Assembly: GCA_900543975.1 (NCBI GenBank)
Contig: UQTI01000024.1
Coordinates: 1-37,360 of the forward strand
Length of the DNA stretch: 37,360 nt
Direction of reading: 5' to 3'
Source: an uncultured Prevotella sp.
GTDB taxonomy: Bacteria; Bacteroidota; Bacteroidia; Bacteroidales; Bacteroidaceae
The notes beneath the pieces were generated by a model. The model was not told the DNA's origin. It searched no databases and saw only the letters and a program-made list of their open reading frames with translations. This document shows, piece after piece, positions 1-8,602 of this stretch (position 1 is the stretch's first letter; each line of letters opens with the position of its first letter). A program made the position numbers and the translations under genes.

Positions 1-11
1 AAACATGAAAA

Positions 12-48
12 TAGGAGATAAACACCTATGATTAGTGTTTACCTCCTA
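12..48 (-). terminator. Rho-independent terminator of the HAD gene
   Basis: Inverted repeat with 14-base arms (12-25 and 35-48) around a 9-base loop. Read on the minus strand every position pairs, with one G-U wobble, and the hairpin is followed by TTTT (8-11). It lies just downstream of the minus-strand gene ending at 77. Confidence 0.8.
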
Positions 49-76
49 CTCGATTAAATGTCGTCGGCTGCGTTAT

Positions 77-499
77 TTAAAATGGCCACCAACTTCTCTT
101 CTTTTTTGCTTGTCCTTTATGTCTTATCGTTTGGTTTAAAACCTGGGGATAGGTTTTGCCTTCATGTATCATTTGGTAAATTTGACCCCAATCGGGCAGT
201 CCGCCAATGTTGCGGTCATCAATGAAAAGATCTGCCTTTATCTTGCGGGAGAAATGGTTGTTATATTCGACCTTCTCTTCCGGATAATCTTTGTTAACGG
301 CGTAAAACTCGACACCGCGCTCACGACACCAGTCTATGGCGTCTTGAAGGAGTTTTCCTTCTCTTACGCTCCAAAGAATGAGCTTGTGGTGTTCTTTAAT
401 GAGCAATTTTAATGTCTCGGTCGCAAATGGTATCTCGTCTCCTATGTCAGGGTATCGGTGCGTTACAATTGTTCCGTCAAAGTCTACTGCTATAACCAT
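77..499 (-). CDS. Small HAD-superfamily phosphatase (BT0820 type)
   Basis: 140-residue protein. It begins MVIAVDFDGTIV, which holds the HAD motif I (DFDGT, Asp6 as nucleophile and Asp8 as acid/base). A later segment, DLFIDDRNIGG, fits the acidic motif IV. There is no large cap domain, as in the short BT0820-like hydrolases known from Bacteroides; members of that group have been studied as phosphatases of uncertain substrate. The protein should be cytosolic and Mg2+-dependent. It ends in a basic tail (KKKRSWWPF). It is transcribed alone, with its own terminator downstream and the terminator of the next minus-strand unit upstream. The family call is firm; the substrate is unknown. Confidence 0.85.
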   Translation of the reverse strand: MVIAVDFDGTIVTHRYPDIGDEIPFATETLKLLIKEHHKLILWSVREGKLLQDAIDWCRERGVEFYAVNKDYPEEKVEYNNHFSRKIKADLFIDDRNIGGLPDWGQIYQMIHEGKTYPQVLNQTIRHKGQAKKKRSWWPF

Positions 500-558
500 A
501 CTGTTAATTTTTTTTCTTGGTTGAGTTTTTCTGATTGTGATGTAAAAACAAGCTAATT

Positions 559-626
559 AAAAGGCGGAAGCTACAAATAATACTTTGAACATTAGTTTGC
601 CGTATGATTTATAGTTTCCGCCTTTT
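559..626 (-). terminator. Terminator downstream of the tyrosine kinase gene
   Basis: Inverted repeat with 20-base arms (559-578 and 607-626; 18 of 20 match) around a 28-base loop. Read on the minus strand it ends in CCGCCTTTT, 25 bases past the stop codon of the minus-strand kinase gene. The plus-strand reading also runs into T-rich sequence, so it may work in both directions. Confidence 0.7.
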
Positions 627-651
627 GCGTTTTTGGTGTTCTACAGAGGTT

Positions 652-3135
652 TTACTGCTTCACAGACGTATCGTTCACGTCGCCATAATGGCTGCTTGTG
701 TAGTTGCCATATGAGCTGCCATAAGTGCCGCTCTTGTGACCATAGCGTCCGTATTTCCCATATCTTCCGTAGCCGTAATAGTAGCCATACTTCTTCTTTG
801 ACATGTCGATGCCGTTGATCACAACGCACATGTTGGGGAGCTTCTTCTCCTTTGCAAGGTCGTTGATGTAGCCAAAAGCCTCCTTCGGAGTGTAGTCGGC
901 ACGGCAGAGGAACACCGTGGCGTTTGCCACGCGGCCGATCTGCAAGGTGTCGGTAACGAGGCCGACAGGTGCAGAGTCGATAAGCACATAGTCGTATGTC
1001 TCTTTCAGAATGTCTATTACCTGATCAAGCGACTTGCGTGCCACCAACTCGGCAGGGTTTGGAGGAATTGGTCCAGCCATCAATATGTCGAGGTTGTTGC
1101 TGATGCCCGATTTCAGAATCTGCTTTTTAACATCGGCAGCTGTTGGATCTGGCTGTGTCAAGAGGTTTGTGATGCCATGCTGGTGGTCGTTAATCTCAAA
1201 CAGCTCTGCCAAGCGAGGCTTGCGGATGTCAAGACCTACGAGCACCACCTTCTTGTCAAGAAGAGCGAAACTTACAGCAAGGTTGGCAGCCGTGAATGTC
1301 TTGCCCTCACCAGATGTGCTTGATGTGAAGAGAACTACCTTTTTGTTCTCTGCCATGATAAACTGTAAGTTTGTACGCAGCGAGCGGAACACCTCTTCCA
1401 TCTGGTTGTTCTGGTTCTCATGCACAACAATATCGGCCTTTGTTTTTGCTGTTTCACTTGCAACGGCTATGTCTGCAAGGATTGGCAGCGATGTGAGCTT
1501 AGCCACATCGTCATGACCTTCAATCTTGTAGCGCATGAAGTTGACGATGAAGATTACGCCAGCAGGTATGGCAAGACCCATGATCAGGGCAATGAGCATT
1601 ATCATTGAATTCTTGGGGCTTACCTTGCCCATATACTGCGGATCATCAATCAGCTTACCCTTATCGGCTGTGGCAGCAAGAGATATCGAGTTTTCCTCAC
1701 GTTTCTGAAGCAGCATGAGATACAGTCCCGACTTAACGTCCTGCTGACGTCCAATCTGTGTGAGGATGCGCTCCTGCTCAGGTGTGGCGTTTGTTTGGCT
1801 TGCGTATCTGCCATACATGTTGGCAATGTTGTTACGCTCAATCTCCATGCTCTTGCGTGCCTGTATCATTGCGCGCTTAATGCTTGATGTCAGGTCGTCA
1901 AGTTGTGCTGTAAGAGGCGTTACCGTGGGGCTGCTTTCGCTTGCGCTACGGAGCAGTCGGTTACGCGTAATCACGATGTCGTTATATTTGTCGATGAGCG
2001 ATGTTGCTGAAGCATCAGACAGACCGACGTTTGACGGCAAGGTCTGGTATTTGTTTGACGGGTCATTCAGATACTCGGAAATGCTGTTCAGCAACGCCAT
2101 CTGTGTGTTGGCTTCAGCCAACTTCTGGCTGTAGACATCTTGGTTCTGTACTGCCTGAGCTGCGTTCATCTTCAGCTCAACCATGTTGTTGCGTTTTTTA
2201 TATTCCTCAAGAGAGCCCTCTGTGCTTCCCAACTCAGCGTTGATTTTTTCCAGACGACCGTTGATGAACTCTTCTGTTCTTACCGCAATCTCGTTCTTGT
2301 CTTCGTTGGCCTGACGGTTATAGCAGATGGCCAACTGGCGCAGGTAGTCGACAGCTCGTTGTGGACTCTCGTCTTTCAGTACCAACTCTGCGATGGTTGT
2401 GGTCTTTGATGTCTGGCTTACCGACAGCGAACCTGCATATTTGGCTGCAACGCTTTTGGGCGACAATATCGTTACCTTTAAGGCACGTCCTTCAGGCAAC
2501 AGACCTCTATCGCCATTCGACTGCAACGTGATGATGCCCGTCTTTGTGTCTATGCGTGTAGGGAACGATGTTATTGTTTTTTCTATTGAGTTCGTTACAC
2601 CTGTTTTTGGGTTTAGATATTCGCCTGTTACGGTGTAGCTACTGCCTCTTCTGTTGATCTCAAGAGAAATGGGGTAGTTGAGCTTCTCAAGATGACTTGG
2701 GTCGAGGTCAACAGAGATGGGCTCGCTATTATAAATAAGGTGATCTTTTACTTTTCCTTCCAACGAATAGTTGACATACAGTTTCAGATCTCTTACTGCT
2801 TGCTGGGCTATAGATAGCGATGATAGAATTTCCATCTCGTTGTCTATACCCGTTGAGTTGGACATTATGCCGAGATTGCTTGTTGTCAACACTCCGCTCT
2901 TTCCACCTCGTCCTCTGGAATCATCGTCTTTGATGAGCAGCTTGGCGTATGCCTGATATACTGGCGTCTTGTAGCGCAAGTATATCATTGCGCATCCCAT
3001 ACAGATAATCAACGACAGCACGAACCATTTCCAATGTAGTATGACAGCTGTGTAGATGGTCTGAAAATTGATAGAAGACGTTTCTTCTTGCTCACCCATT
3101 GGTGATGCAAGTCCAAGATTCTTGTTTTCTTCCAT
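652..3135 (-). CDS. Polysaccharide co-polymerase / BY-type tyrosine autokinase (Wzc/EpsB-like)
   Basis: 827-residue inner-membrane protein. A Wzz-type chain-length domain starts with a membrane helix near residues 37-53 and ends with a second one near 509-533; the periplasmic part between them has long coiled-coil stretches. The cytoplasmic C-terminal domain is a bacterial tyrosine kinase: Walker A SGEGKTF near 606-613, Walker A' GLDIRKPRL near 632-640, and Walker B YVLIDSAP near 714-722. The tail has 12 tyrosines in about 38 residues, the usual autophosphorylation cluster. In known Wzc systems, cycles of tail phosphorylation control oligomer state and the export and length of capsule or exopolysaccharide. 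The gene lies 35 bases downstream of rfbA on the same strand and is probably cotranscribed, which supports a surface-polysaccharide role. No polymerase, flippase or outer-membrane export gene lies beside it. Confidence 0.93.
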   Translation of the reverse strand: MEENKNLGLASPMGEQEETSSINFQTIYTAVILHWKWFVLSLIICMGCAMIYLRYKTPVYQAYAKLLIKDDDSRGRGGKSGVLTTSNLGIMSNSTGIDNEMEILSSLSIAQQAVRDLKLYVNYSLEGKVKDHLIYNSEPISVDLDPSHLEKLNYPISLEINRRGSSYTVTGEYLNPKTGVTNSIEKTITSFPTRIDTKTGIITLQSNGDRGLLPEGRALKVTILSPKSVAAKYAGSLSVSQTSKTTTIAELVLKDESPQRAVDYLRQLAICYNRQANEDKNEIAVRTEEFINGRLEKINAELGSTEGSLEEYKKRNNMVELKMNAAQAVQNQDVYSQKLAEANTQMALLNSISEYLNDPSNKYQTLPSNVGLSDASATSLIDKYNDIVITRNRLLRSASESSPTVTPLTAQLDDLTSSIKRAMIQARKSMEIERNNIANMYGRYASQTNATPEQERILTQIGRQQDVKSGLYLMLLQKREENSISLAATADKGKLIDDPQYMGKVSPKNSMIMLIALIMGLAIPAGVIFIVNFMRYKIEGHDDVAKLTSLPILADIAVASETAKTKADIVVHENQNNQMEEVFRSLRTNLQFIMAENKKVVLFTSSTSGEGKTFTAANLAVSFALLDKKVVLVGLDIRKPRLAELFEINDHQHGITNLLTQPDPTAADVKKQILKSGISNNLDILMAGPIPPNPAELVARKSLDQVIDILKETYDYVLIDSAPVGLVTDTLQIGRVANATVFLCRADYTPKEAFGYINDLAKEKKLPNMCVVINGIDMSKKKYGYYYGYGRYGKYGRYGHKSGTYGSSYGNYTSSHYGDVNDTSVKQ

Positions 3136-3170
3136 GTTGTTGTTTAATGCTTATATATTTTTTCTTTATA

Positions 3171-4049
3171 TTATTTGTCTTCTGCAAGATGTATGAGATA
3201 CTGGCCATAACCGTTTTTGATCATGGGTTGGGCCAGTTTAAGTAATTGCTCCTTGTTGATCCATCCTTGTTTATAAGCAATCTCTTCAAGACAAGCCACT
3301 TTCAGCCCTTGACGTTTCTCTATCACTTCAATGAACGTGCTTGCTTCTGACAGGCTGTCGTGTGTGCCTGTGTCAAGCCATGCAAGACCGCGCTGCATAG
3401 GACGAACCATCAGGCGTTCTTGTGTCAAGAACTCTTGGTTGACGGATGTGATTTCAAGTTCTCCACGCTTGCTCGGCTTCACGTTTTTTGCTATCTCTAC
3501 AACATCGTTGGGATAGAAATAGAGTCCCACAACAGCATAGTTGCTTTTCGGATGCTCCGGTTTTTCCTCAATGCTCAGGCATTTGCCGCTGTTGTCAAAT
3601 TCAGCCACGCCGTAGCGTTCGGGATCGTTTACATAATAGCCAAACACTGTTGCCTTGTCTTCTTTCTCAGCTGTTGTGACGCTTTCTCTAAGAAGAGCAG
3701 TCAAACCGGCGCCATAGAAGATGTTGTCTCCAAGAACGAGACAAACACTGTCTTTACCGATAAACTCTTCGCCGATAATGAAAGCTTGTGCCAGTCCGTC
3801 TGGTGACGGCTGTTCGGCATATTCAAACTTCACACCCAGCTCGCTTCCGTCACCAAGCAAACGCTTGAACCCCGGAAGGTCATAGGGTGTGGATATAATG
3901 AGTATTTCTTTTATTCCAGCTAACATAAGCACAGAGATCGGATAATAAATCATTGGCTTATCGAAGATAGGTATCAGTTGCTTACTGATGCCTTTCGTTA
4001 TCGGATAAAGGCGTGTGCCGGATCCGCCTGCTAAAACAATTCCTTTCAT
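3171..4049 (-). CDS. rfbA: Glucose-1-phosphate thymidylyltransferase
   Basis: 292 residues from the ATG at 4049, which gives the family's usual start MKGIVLAGGSGTRLYP. An upstream in-frame TTG at 4061 is possible but less likely. The enzyme joins dTTP and glucose 1-phosphate to make dTDP-glucose, the first step toward dTDP-L-rhamnose. The nucleotide-binding signature GGSGTRLYPIT and the following KGISKQLIPIFDKPMIYYP block are intact, as are LVLGDNIFYG and GLAWLDTGTHDSL. Length is standard for RmlA. The other rml genes (B, C, D) are not in this window. The tyrosine kinase gene follows directly, suggesting one unit for sugar-nucleotide supply and polysaccharide export. Confidence 0.95.
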   Translation of the reverse strand: MKGIVLAGGSGTRLYPITKGISKQLIPIFDKPMIYYPISVLMLAGIKEILIISTPYDLPGFKRLLGDGSELGVKFEYAEQPSPDGLAQAFIIGEEFIGKDSVCLVLGDNIFYGAGLTALLRESVTTAEKEDKATVFGYYVNDPERYGVAEFDNSGKCLSIEEKPEHPKSNYAVVGLYFYPNDVVEIAKNVKPSKRGELEITSVNQEFLTQERLMVRPMQRGLAWLDTGTHDSLSEASTFIEVIEKRQGLKVACLEEIAYKQGWINKEQLLKLAQPMIKNGYGQYLIHLAEDK

Positions 4050-4115
4050 AAAAGTGTCCAATTAAGGGTATTTAAAAATATGTTAAGTTTACTTTATACA
4101 ATCAAATTATGATGG

Positions 4116-4123
4116 CAAAGTTA
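4116..4123 (-). promoter_or_regulatory. Putative -7 element of the rfbA-kinase operon
   Basis: On the minus strand this reads TAACTTTG, matching the Bacteroidetes -7 consensus TAnnTTTG, 66 bases upstream of the rfbA ATG. I found no good TTTG -33 box at the expected distance, so the call is moderate. Confidence 0.45.
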
Positions 4124-4214
4124 ATAATAAAAGTTGAAATTGAGTGTTTTATAACCGATTATTTACTTGAAAAAGCATATTTTATGTGCATAATAAAACG
4201 TTTTAAATGAATTG

Positions 4215-4246
4215 TTTGGGATATTGAATATAAAATTGTAATTTTG
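4215..4246 (+). promoter_or_regulatory. Bacteroidetes-type promoter for the 4300 gene
   Basis: TTTG (4215-4218), 20-base spacer, TAATTTTG (4239-4246). Transcription should begin near 4252, leaving a leader of about 50 bases before the ATG at 4300. Confidence 0.75.
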
Positions 4247-4299
4247 CATAGTGAAAAATGTGCCGACAGCACATTCGATATTAATGAATTTTTAACACA

Positions 4300-4926
4300 A
4301 TGGGATTATTTTCAAACATATTTTCGAAAAAGAAAAATGAAGAAAAAGTAGGCGGAATGGAAGATTTTATGAGCCTTGTGCGTGTTTACTTCCAAGCCTC
4401 TTTGGCAGCAAACCTTAATATTACGAATCTTGGAATGTTGCCCGATTTGCGAATGTTTAAAGCCACGCTACATGTTCCGACAGTAAACAACAAGTTGGGT
4501 CTTGGCGAGAAGAATCATTGTCGCAAGATGATGAAGGAGATATATGGCACAGACGATCTTTTTTTCAAAGAGATAGACCAAAGCATTCGTAAGAATTGTC
4601 ATAAGCTTCAAGATGTTCAGACCTATATGATACAGTTTCAGGGCTTCTCTCAAGACCTGATGATGCTCATGGGCAACCTTATGAAGTTTAAGCTCCGTTT
4701 GCCGTCATTCTTCAAGAAGGCCATCTACTCAATGACAGAGAAGACCGTCAACGACATTTTTACAAAGAACGATTTTAAAGATCCGGGAGTGTTGAAGACG
4801 GTTGTGGCCATTCGTCAGTATGACAAGCGTTTGGGCTTTTCACAGCAGTGGATTACCCAATTTGTTTATCAAGTGGTGATGTTGGCCAAGAAAGAGCCAA
4901 AGCCCGATGATGCTGATAAGAAATAA
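4300..4926 (+). CDS. Conserved protein of unknown function
   Basis: 208 residues, cytosolic by appearance: no signal peptide and no membrane helix. The N-terminus is short and basic (MGLFSNIFSKKKNEEK), followed by a mainly helical, Met- and Phe-rich body with the segments LGMLPDLRMFKATLHVP and FSQDLMMLMGNLMKFKLRLP; the C-terminus is lysine-rich. I do not recognise a named domain. It has its own promoter upstream and a hairpin terminator at 4948, so it appears to be a single-gene unit. It lies divergent to the rfbA operon and upstream of the zapA-rny unit. Codon use and length support a real gene. Confidence 0.8.
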   Translation: MGLFSNIFSKKKNEEKVGGMEDFMSLVRVYFQASLAANLNITNLGMLPDLRMFKATLHVPTVNNKLGLGEKNHCRKMMKEIYGTDDLFFKEIDQSIRKNCHKLQDVQTYMIQFQGFSQDLMMLMGNLMKFKLRLPSFFKKAIYSMTEKTVNDIFTKNDFKDPGVLKTVVAIRQYDKRLGFSQQWITQFVYQVVMLAKKEPKPDDADKK

Positions 4927-4947
4927 GACAGTCGGTCTGTGATTTTT

Positions 4948-4987
4948 GAGCAATACGAAGTGGGTTCAGTCTGTCGTTGCTCTTTTT
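4948..4987 (+). terminator. Probable terminator of the 4300 gene
   Basis: GAGCAA (4948-4953) pairs with TTGCTC (4977-4982), extended inward by CGA/TCG after a two-base bulge; TTTTT follows. Confidence 0.55.
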
Positions 4988-5020
4988 ATTAGCAATGGGG
5001 CAATAAATAAATGATTTGAA

Positions 5021-5053
5021 TTTGGACTTTTTTAATTATTTATGTTAATTTTG
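5021..5053 (+). promoter_or_regulatory. Promoter of the zapA-rny unit
   Basis: TTTG (5021-5024), 21-base spacer, TAATTTTG (5046-5053), ending 18 bases before the ATG at 5072. This predicts a leader of only about 10 bases. Confidence 0.75.
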
Positions 5054-5071
5054 TAACCAAATAGTAAGAAG

Positions 5072-5365
5072 ATGGACGAAAACGATAAACTCATAGCATT
5101 GTTCTCCACTCGTGTGAGGCAGCTGTTGCTCCTTGTAGAGAAGCTTCGCAAGGAAAACAAAGCCCTTTCTGACGAGGTGGCCTTACGCGACAAGTCGTTG
5201 GAAGAGATGGGCTATGAGTTGGCTCAGGCCCGTAACGACTATAACAGTCTGATGATGGCTAAAATGATAGAGATTACTGATGGCGACATGGAGTCGGCTC
5301 AAAGACGGTTGGCAAAGCTTATTCGTGAAGTCAACAAATGCATAACTCTTATAAGCGAAAAATAG
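5072..5365 (+). CDS. Short coiled-coil protein, possibly ZapB-like
   Basis: 97 residues, nearly all predicted helix, with a heptad-like pattern between about residues 12 and 65 (VRQLLLLVEKLRKENKALSDEV). It is highly charged and has no membrane segment. It ends 7 bases before zapA, so the two are probably translated as a pair. In gamma-proteobacteria the coiled-coil ZapB works with ZapA at the FtsZ ring. Position and shape suggest a similar partner here, but that is inference: sequence identity with E. coli ZapB cannot be judged by eye. Confidence 0.75.
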   Translation: MDENDKLIALFSTRVRQLLLLVEKLRKENKALSDEVALRDKSLEEMGYELAQARNDYNSLMMAKMIEITDGDMESAQRRLAKLIREVNKCITLISEK

Positions 5366-5372
5366 TTTATAA

Positions 5373-5693
5373 ATGGCAAATGATAATAATGACAAATTGC
5401 TGATACGTCTTCATGTTTACGACACGGAGATGTCGGTAAATGTTCCTCGCAGCGACGAGGCATTGTACCGAAATGCGGCAATCTTGATAACCGATACAGT
5501 AAACTCTTATGCTTCTTTCTATAAGGGGCGCAAGAGCGACAAGGAATTGTTGTATATGGCCATGATAGACATTGCATTGAGATACGAACGCGAGTCGAAA
5601 CGTAACGACACAAAACCATTCTGTGACATTTTGAAAAAACTCACAGTAGAGATGGAGGATGTGTTGGAGCCACCAGTTGAACCTAAATCATGA
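5373..5693 (+). CDS. zapA: Cell division protein ZapA
   Basis: 106 residues. The N-terminal half (LLIRLHVYDTEMSVNVPRSDE, with a YRNAA segment) has the ZapA fold: a short beta-sheet segment followed by a helix. The C-terminal helix, with YMAMIDIALRYERE, is the dimer/tetramer coiled coil. ZapA binds FtsZ and bundles its filaments at the division site. It follows the coiled-coil gene at 5072 by 7 bases and precedes rny by 78 bases with no clear promoter between them, so cotranscription is likely. The length is typical (about 100). Confidence 0.85.
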   Translation: MANDNNDKLLIRLHVYDTEMSVNVPRSDEALYRNAAILITDTVNSYASFYKGRKSDKELLYMAMIDIALRYERESKRNDTKPFCDILKKLTVEMEDVLEPPVEPKS

Positions 5694-5771
5694 AGATAGC
5701 TTTAGACAAATTACAGGGCTGTAAATTTTAAAAAAACAAATTTTACATTATTATAATTTTAAACTTAACAG

Positions 5772-7301
5772 ATGAACATAATTATTGCGATAGTGGCACT
5801 CCTTATAGGTTGTGCTGCCGGATATTCTGTCTTTCGTTATGTCCTTAAAGGAAAGTATAACGGAATGATAGAAGCCGCCTCAAAAGAAGCTGAGGTCATA
5901 AAAGAAAAGAAACTACTGGAGGTTAAGGAGAAATTTCTTAATAAGAAGTCTGAGCTTGAGAAAGAAGTTCAAACCCGTAACCAGAAAATCCAGCAAGGTG
6001 AAAACCGTCTCAAGCAGCGTGAGATCTCGCTGAACCAACGTCAGGAAGAGCTCGTGCGCAGAAAGCAAGAGGTTGAGCAGAACCAGCAACGTGTTGACAA
6101 TGAGAAGAAGCTTCTCGCTATCAAGCAGGAAGAGCTCGCCAAGATGCAGAATAAGGAGCGAGAGAAACTGGAAGAACTTTCGGGTCTTAGTGCAGAAGAG
6201 GCGAAGAACCGTCTTATCAACAGCATGAAAGATGAGGCTCGTATGGATGCTGCAAGTTATGTTAACGAGATCATGGACGAGGCAAAGCTCAACGCCAATG
6301 CTCAAGCCAAGAAAATTGTCATTCAGACAATCCAGCGTGTAGCAACAGAGACTGCCATTGAAAACTCTGTCAGCGTGTTCCATATTGATAACGACGAGGT
6401 TAAGGGTCGTATCATCGGACGTGAAGGACGTAACATCCGTGCTCTTGAAGCTGCCACAGGTGTTGAGATTGTTGTTGATGATACACCCGAGGCTATCGTA
6501 GTATCGGCTTTTGATCCTGTTCGTCGTGAGGTTTGCCGTCTTGCTTTGCATCAGCTTGTTGCTGACGGACGTATACACCCAGCCCGTATTGAGGAGGTTG
6601 TTGCCAAGGTTAAGAAGCAACTTGAAAACGAGATTATTGAGACAGGTAAACGTACAGCCATTGACCTCGGTATTCATGGTTTGCATCCAGAACTGATCCG
6701 CATTATAGGCAAGATGAAATATCGTTCTTCTTATGGACAGAATCTGTTGCAGCATGCTCGCGAAACGGCTAATCTGTGTGCTGTTATGGCAGCAGAGCTG
6801 GGCCTTAATCCAAAGAAGGCAAAACGTGCAGGTTTGCTTCATGATATAGGTAAGGTGCCTGATGAGGAGAGCGAGTTGCCTCATGCTCTTTATGGTGCAA
6901 AGATAGCAGAGAAATTTAAGGAAAAACCCGATATTGTCAATGCTATCGCTGCCCATCACGATGAGGTGGAGATGAACTCGCTTCTTGCTCCCATCGTTCA
7001 GGTGTGTGATGCTATCTCTGGTGCCCGTCCTGGTGCCCGTCGTGAGATTGTTGAGGCTTACATTAAGCGTCTTAACGACCTTGAGGCTATTGCAATGAGT
7101 TATCCTGGCGTCACAAAGACTTATGCCATCCAGGCTGGTCGTGAGCTTCGCGTTATCGTTGGTGCCGACAAGATGGATGATAAGGAAACAGAGGCTTTGT
7201 CTGGAGATATTGCAAACAAGATTCAGACCGAGATGACTTATCCTGGACAGGTTAAGATCACCGTCATCCGCGAGACTCGTTCTGTGGCCTATGCCAAGTA
7301 G
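5772..7301 (+). CDS. rny: Ribonuclease Y
   Basis: 509 residues, the usual length. Domains in order: an N-terminal membrane anchor (about 2-20); a long Glu/Lys/Gln-rich coiled coil (about 25-150); a KH RNA-binding domain (about 205-270, with GRIIGREGRNIRALE); and an HD metal-dependent phosphodiesterase domain (about 330-430, with RAGLLHDIGK and IAAHHDEVE supplying His and Asp ligands). RNase Y is a membrane-tethered endonuclease that starts mRNA decay in bacteria lacking RNase E or using both. It probably belongs to the zapA unit. A bidirectional hairpin at 7354 closes the unit. Confidence 0.97.
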   Translation: MNIIIAIVALLIGCAAGYSVFRYVLKGKYNGMIEAASKEAEVIKEKKLLEVKEKFLNKKSELEKEVQTRNQKIQQGENRLKQREISLNQRQEELVRRKQEVEQNQQRVDNEKKLLAIKQEELAKMQNKEREKLEELSGLSAEEAKNRLINSMKDEARMDAASYVNEIMDEAKLNANAQAKKIVIQTIQRVATETAIENSVSVFHIDNDEVKGRIIGREGRNIRALEAATGVEIVVDDTPEAIVVSAFDPVRREVCRLALHQLVADGRIHPARIEEVVAKVKKQLENEIIETGKRTAIDLGIHGLHPELIRIIGKMKYRSSYGQNLLQHARETANLCAVMAAELGLNPKKAKRAGLLHDIGKVPDEESELPHALYGAKIAEKFKEKPDIVNAIAAHHDEVEMNSLLAPIVQVCDAISGARPGARREIVEAYIKRLNDLEAIAMSYPGVTKTYAIQAGRELRVIVGADKMDDKETEALSGDIANKIQTEMTYPGQVKITVIRETRSVAYAK

Positions 7302-7353
7302 TGATGTAGTTTGAAAAGGGTAGGGCTTTGTCTTCACCCTTCTTTATAAAAAT

Positions 7354-7397
7354 AAAAAGGTGGTAGCCGATTCTTTGTGAGAGGCTACCACCTTTTT
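7354..7397. terminator. Bidirectional terminator between rny and ansA
   Basis: Perfect 15-base inverted repeat (7354-7368 and 7383-7397), AAAAAGGTGGTAGCC and its complement, around a 14-base loop. The A- and T-runs at the two ends let it terminate both converging genes. Confidence 0.92.
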
Positions 7398-7438
7398 ATA
7401 TATTGTGCCTTTTAGGGCATTCTTTTTTTGTGCTGTTG

Positions 7439-8494
7439 TTATATTGACACCTCGCCGCAGATGGAGCGGCTCATGTAGCTTCTAATGATGTGGCAGTCGG
7501 TAAAACGTGCTTGAAGATACATAAGTTTTGTTACAGCGCTCTCCACTGTGCAGTCGTAACCGCTAACCACGCCAGCTTGTTTTAGCTGATAACCCGTGTC
7601 GTAGCGTCCCATCTCCACTGTGCCTGCTAAACATTGGCTTATGTTTACAATGGTTACACCGCGTCGCGACGCTTCTTTGAGCAGTCTTGTTATCCAGGGC
7701 TTTTGAGGTGCGTTGCCGCTACCATAGCTGCGCATCACGATGCCGCGCAGCTCAGGAGCCTCAAGCACATGTCTTACGATGTTTTCCTGAATGCCGGGAA
7801 AGAGAGAAAACACGACAACGTTAGGGTCCATGGCCGTGTGTGGAACCATTGGATGCGAGAAGTCGGGTTTCAAAATGTTGTGGTGATGATAACTAAAAGT
7901 CACGCCGGCATCGCAAAGGTGTGGATAGTTGAACGTTTCGAAGGCATCGAAGCCGTCAGCATTCTGTTTGGTGCTACGATTGCCGCGTAGCAGACGTCCG
8001 CTGAAATAAATACAAACTTCAGGCACAACGGCATGTCCCATCTCGTTGTATGTAGAAGCAATCTCTATACTAGTAACAAGATTTTCTTTGCCGTCGGTTC
8101 GTGGCTGTCCTATCGGAAGCTGACTTCCTGTAAGAATGACTGGTTTGGTTAGGTTTTCAAGCATGAACGACAGAGCCGATGCCGTGTATGCCATGGTGTC
8201 GGTGCCGTGGAGAATGACGAAGCCGTCATAACTGTCATAGTTCTCAGCTATTATTCTTACGAGATGCGCCCACAATCGTGGAGACATGTCGCTCGAATCT
8301 ATAGGCTGGCTGAATTGGTACGTCTCTACCTTCGTGTTTATATACGAAAATTCGCTGACATTCTTTATGAGGTGGTCGAAGTCGAGAGGTTCCAACGTTC
8401 CTGTCTTCGGGTTTCGTCCCATGCCGATTGTGCCGCCTGTATAAATAAGCAGCACGCTCTTTTGCCTATATGAGTATTTGTTTCCGTAGTTCAT
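7439..8494 (-). CDS. ansA: Type I (cytoplasmic) L-asparaginase
   Basis: 351 residues from the ATG at 8494. An in-frame TTG at 8521 lies upstream of the -7 promoter box and is rejected as the start. The enzyme hydrolyses L-asparagine to aspartate and ammonia. Signature 1, LLIYTGGTIGM, carries the nucleophile (Thr22, matching Thr14 of E. coli AnsA). Signature 2, HGTDTMAYTAS, carries the Thr98-Asp99 pair. There is no signal peptide, which supports the cytoplasmic type. It is downstream of prmA on the same strand but has its own promoter. The predicted transcript begins at or within a few bases of the ATG. Confidence 0.93.
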   Translation of the reverse strand: MNYGNKYSYRQKSVLLIYTGGTIGMGRNPKTGTLEPLDFDHLIKNVSEFSYINTKVETYQFSQPIDSSDMSPRLWAHLVRIIAENYDSYDGFVILHGTDTMAYTASALSFMLENLTKPVILTGSQLPIGQPRTDGKENLVTSIEIASTYNEMGHAVVPEVCIYFSGRLLRGNRSTKQNADGFDAFETFNYPHLCDAGVTFSYHHHNILKPDFSHPMVPHTAMDPNVVVFSLFPGIQENIVRHVLEAPELRGIVMRSYGSGNAPQKPWITRLLKEASRRGVTIVNISQCLAGTVEMGRYDTGYQLKQAGVVSGYDCTVESAVTKLMYLQARFTDCHIIRSYMSRSICGEVSI

Positions 8495-8498
8495 TTTG

Positions 8499-8530
8499 CA
8501 AAGATATGCAAATTCTGTCAATTTGACAAT
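8499..8530 (-). promoter_or_regulatory. ansA promoter, almost touching the start codon
   Basis: Minus strand: ATTG (8527-8530), 20-base spacer, TATCTTTG (8499-8506). Only four bases (CAAA) separate the -7 box from the ATG, so the mRNA should be leaderless or nearly so. Confidence 0.7.
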
Positions 8531-8602
8531 GTTTTTGCTCTGTTCTTTATGAAATTAAATCCACGATCTTTCAAAATGTAAATTTATCGATGCTTCTCAA
8601 AC

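Noticed and set aside
4047..4061. Longer rfbA with an upstream TTG start
   Set aside because: RfbA family members start MKGIVLAGG, which the ATG at 4049 supplies exactly.
5913..7337. A 474-codon open frame on the minus strand opposite rny
   Set aside because: It is antisense to a complete, well-conserved RNase Y gene; its Leu/Thr/Cys/Asn-rich composition is that of an antisense shadow, and it has no recognisable domain or promoter.
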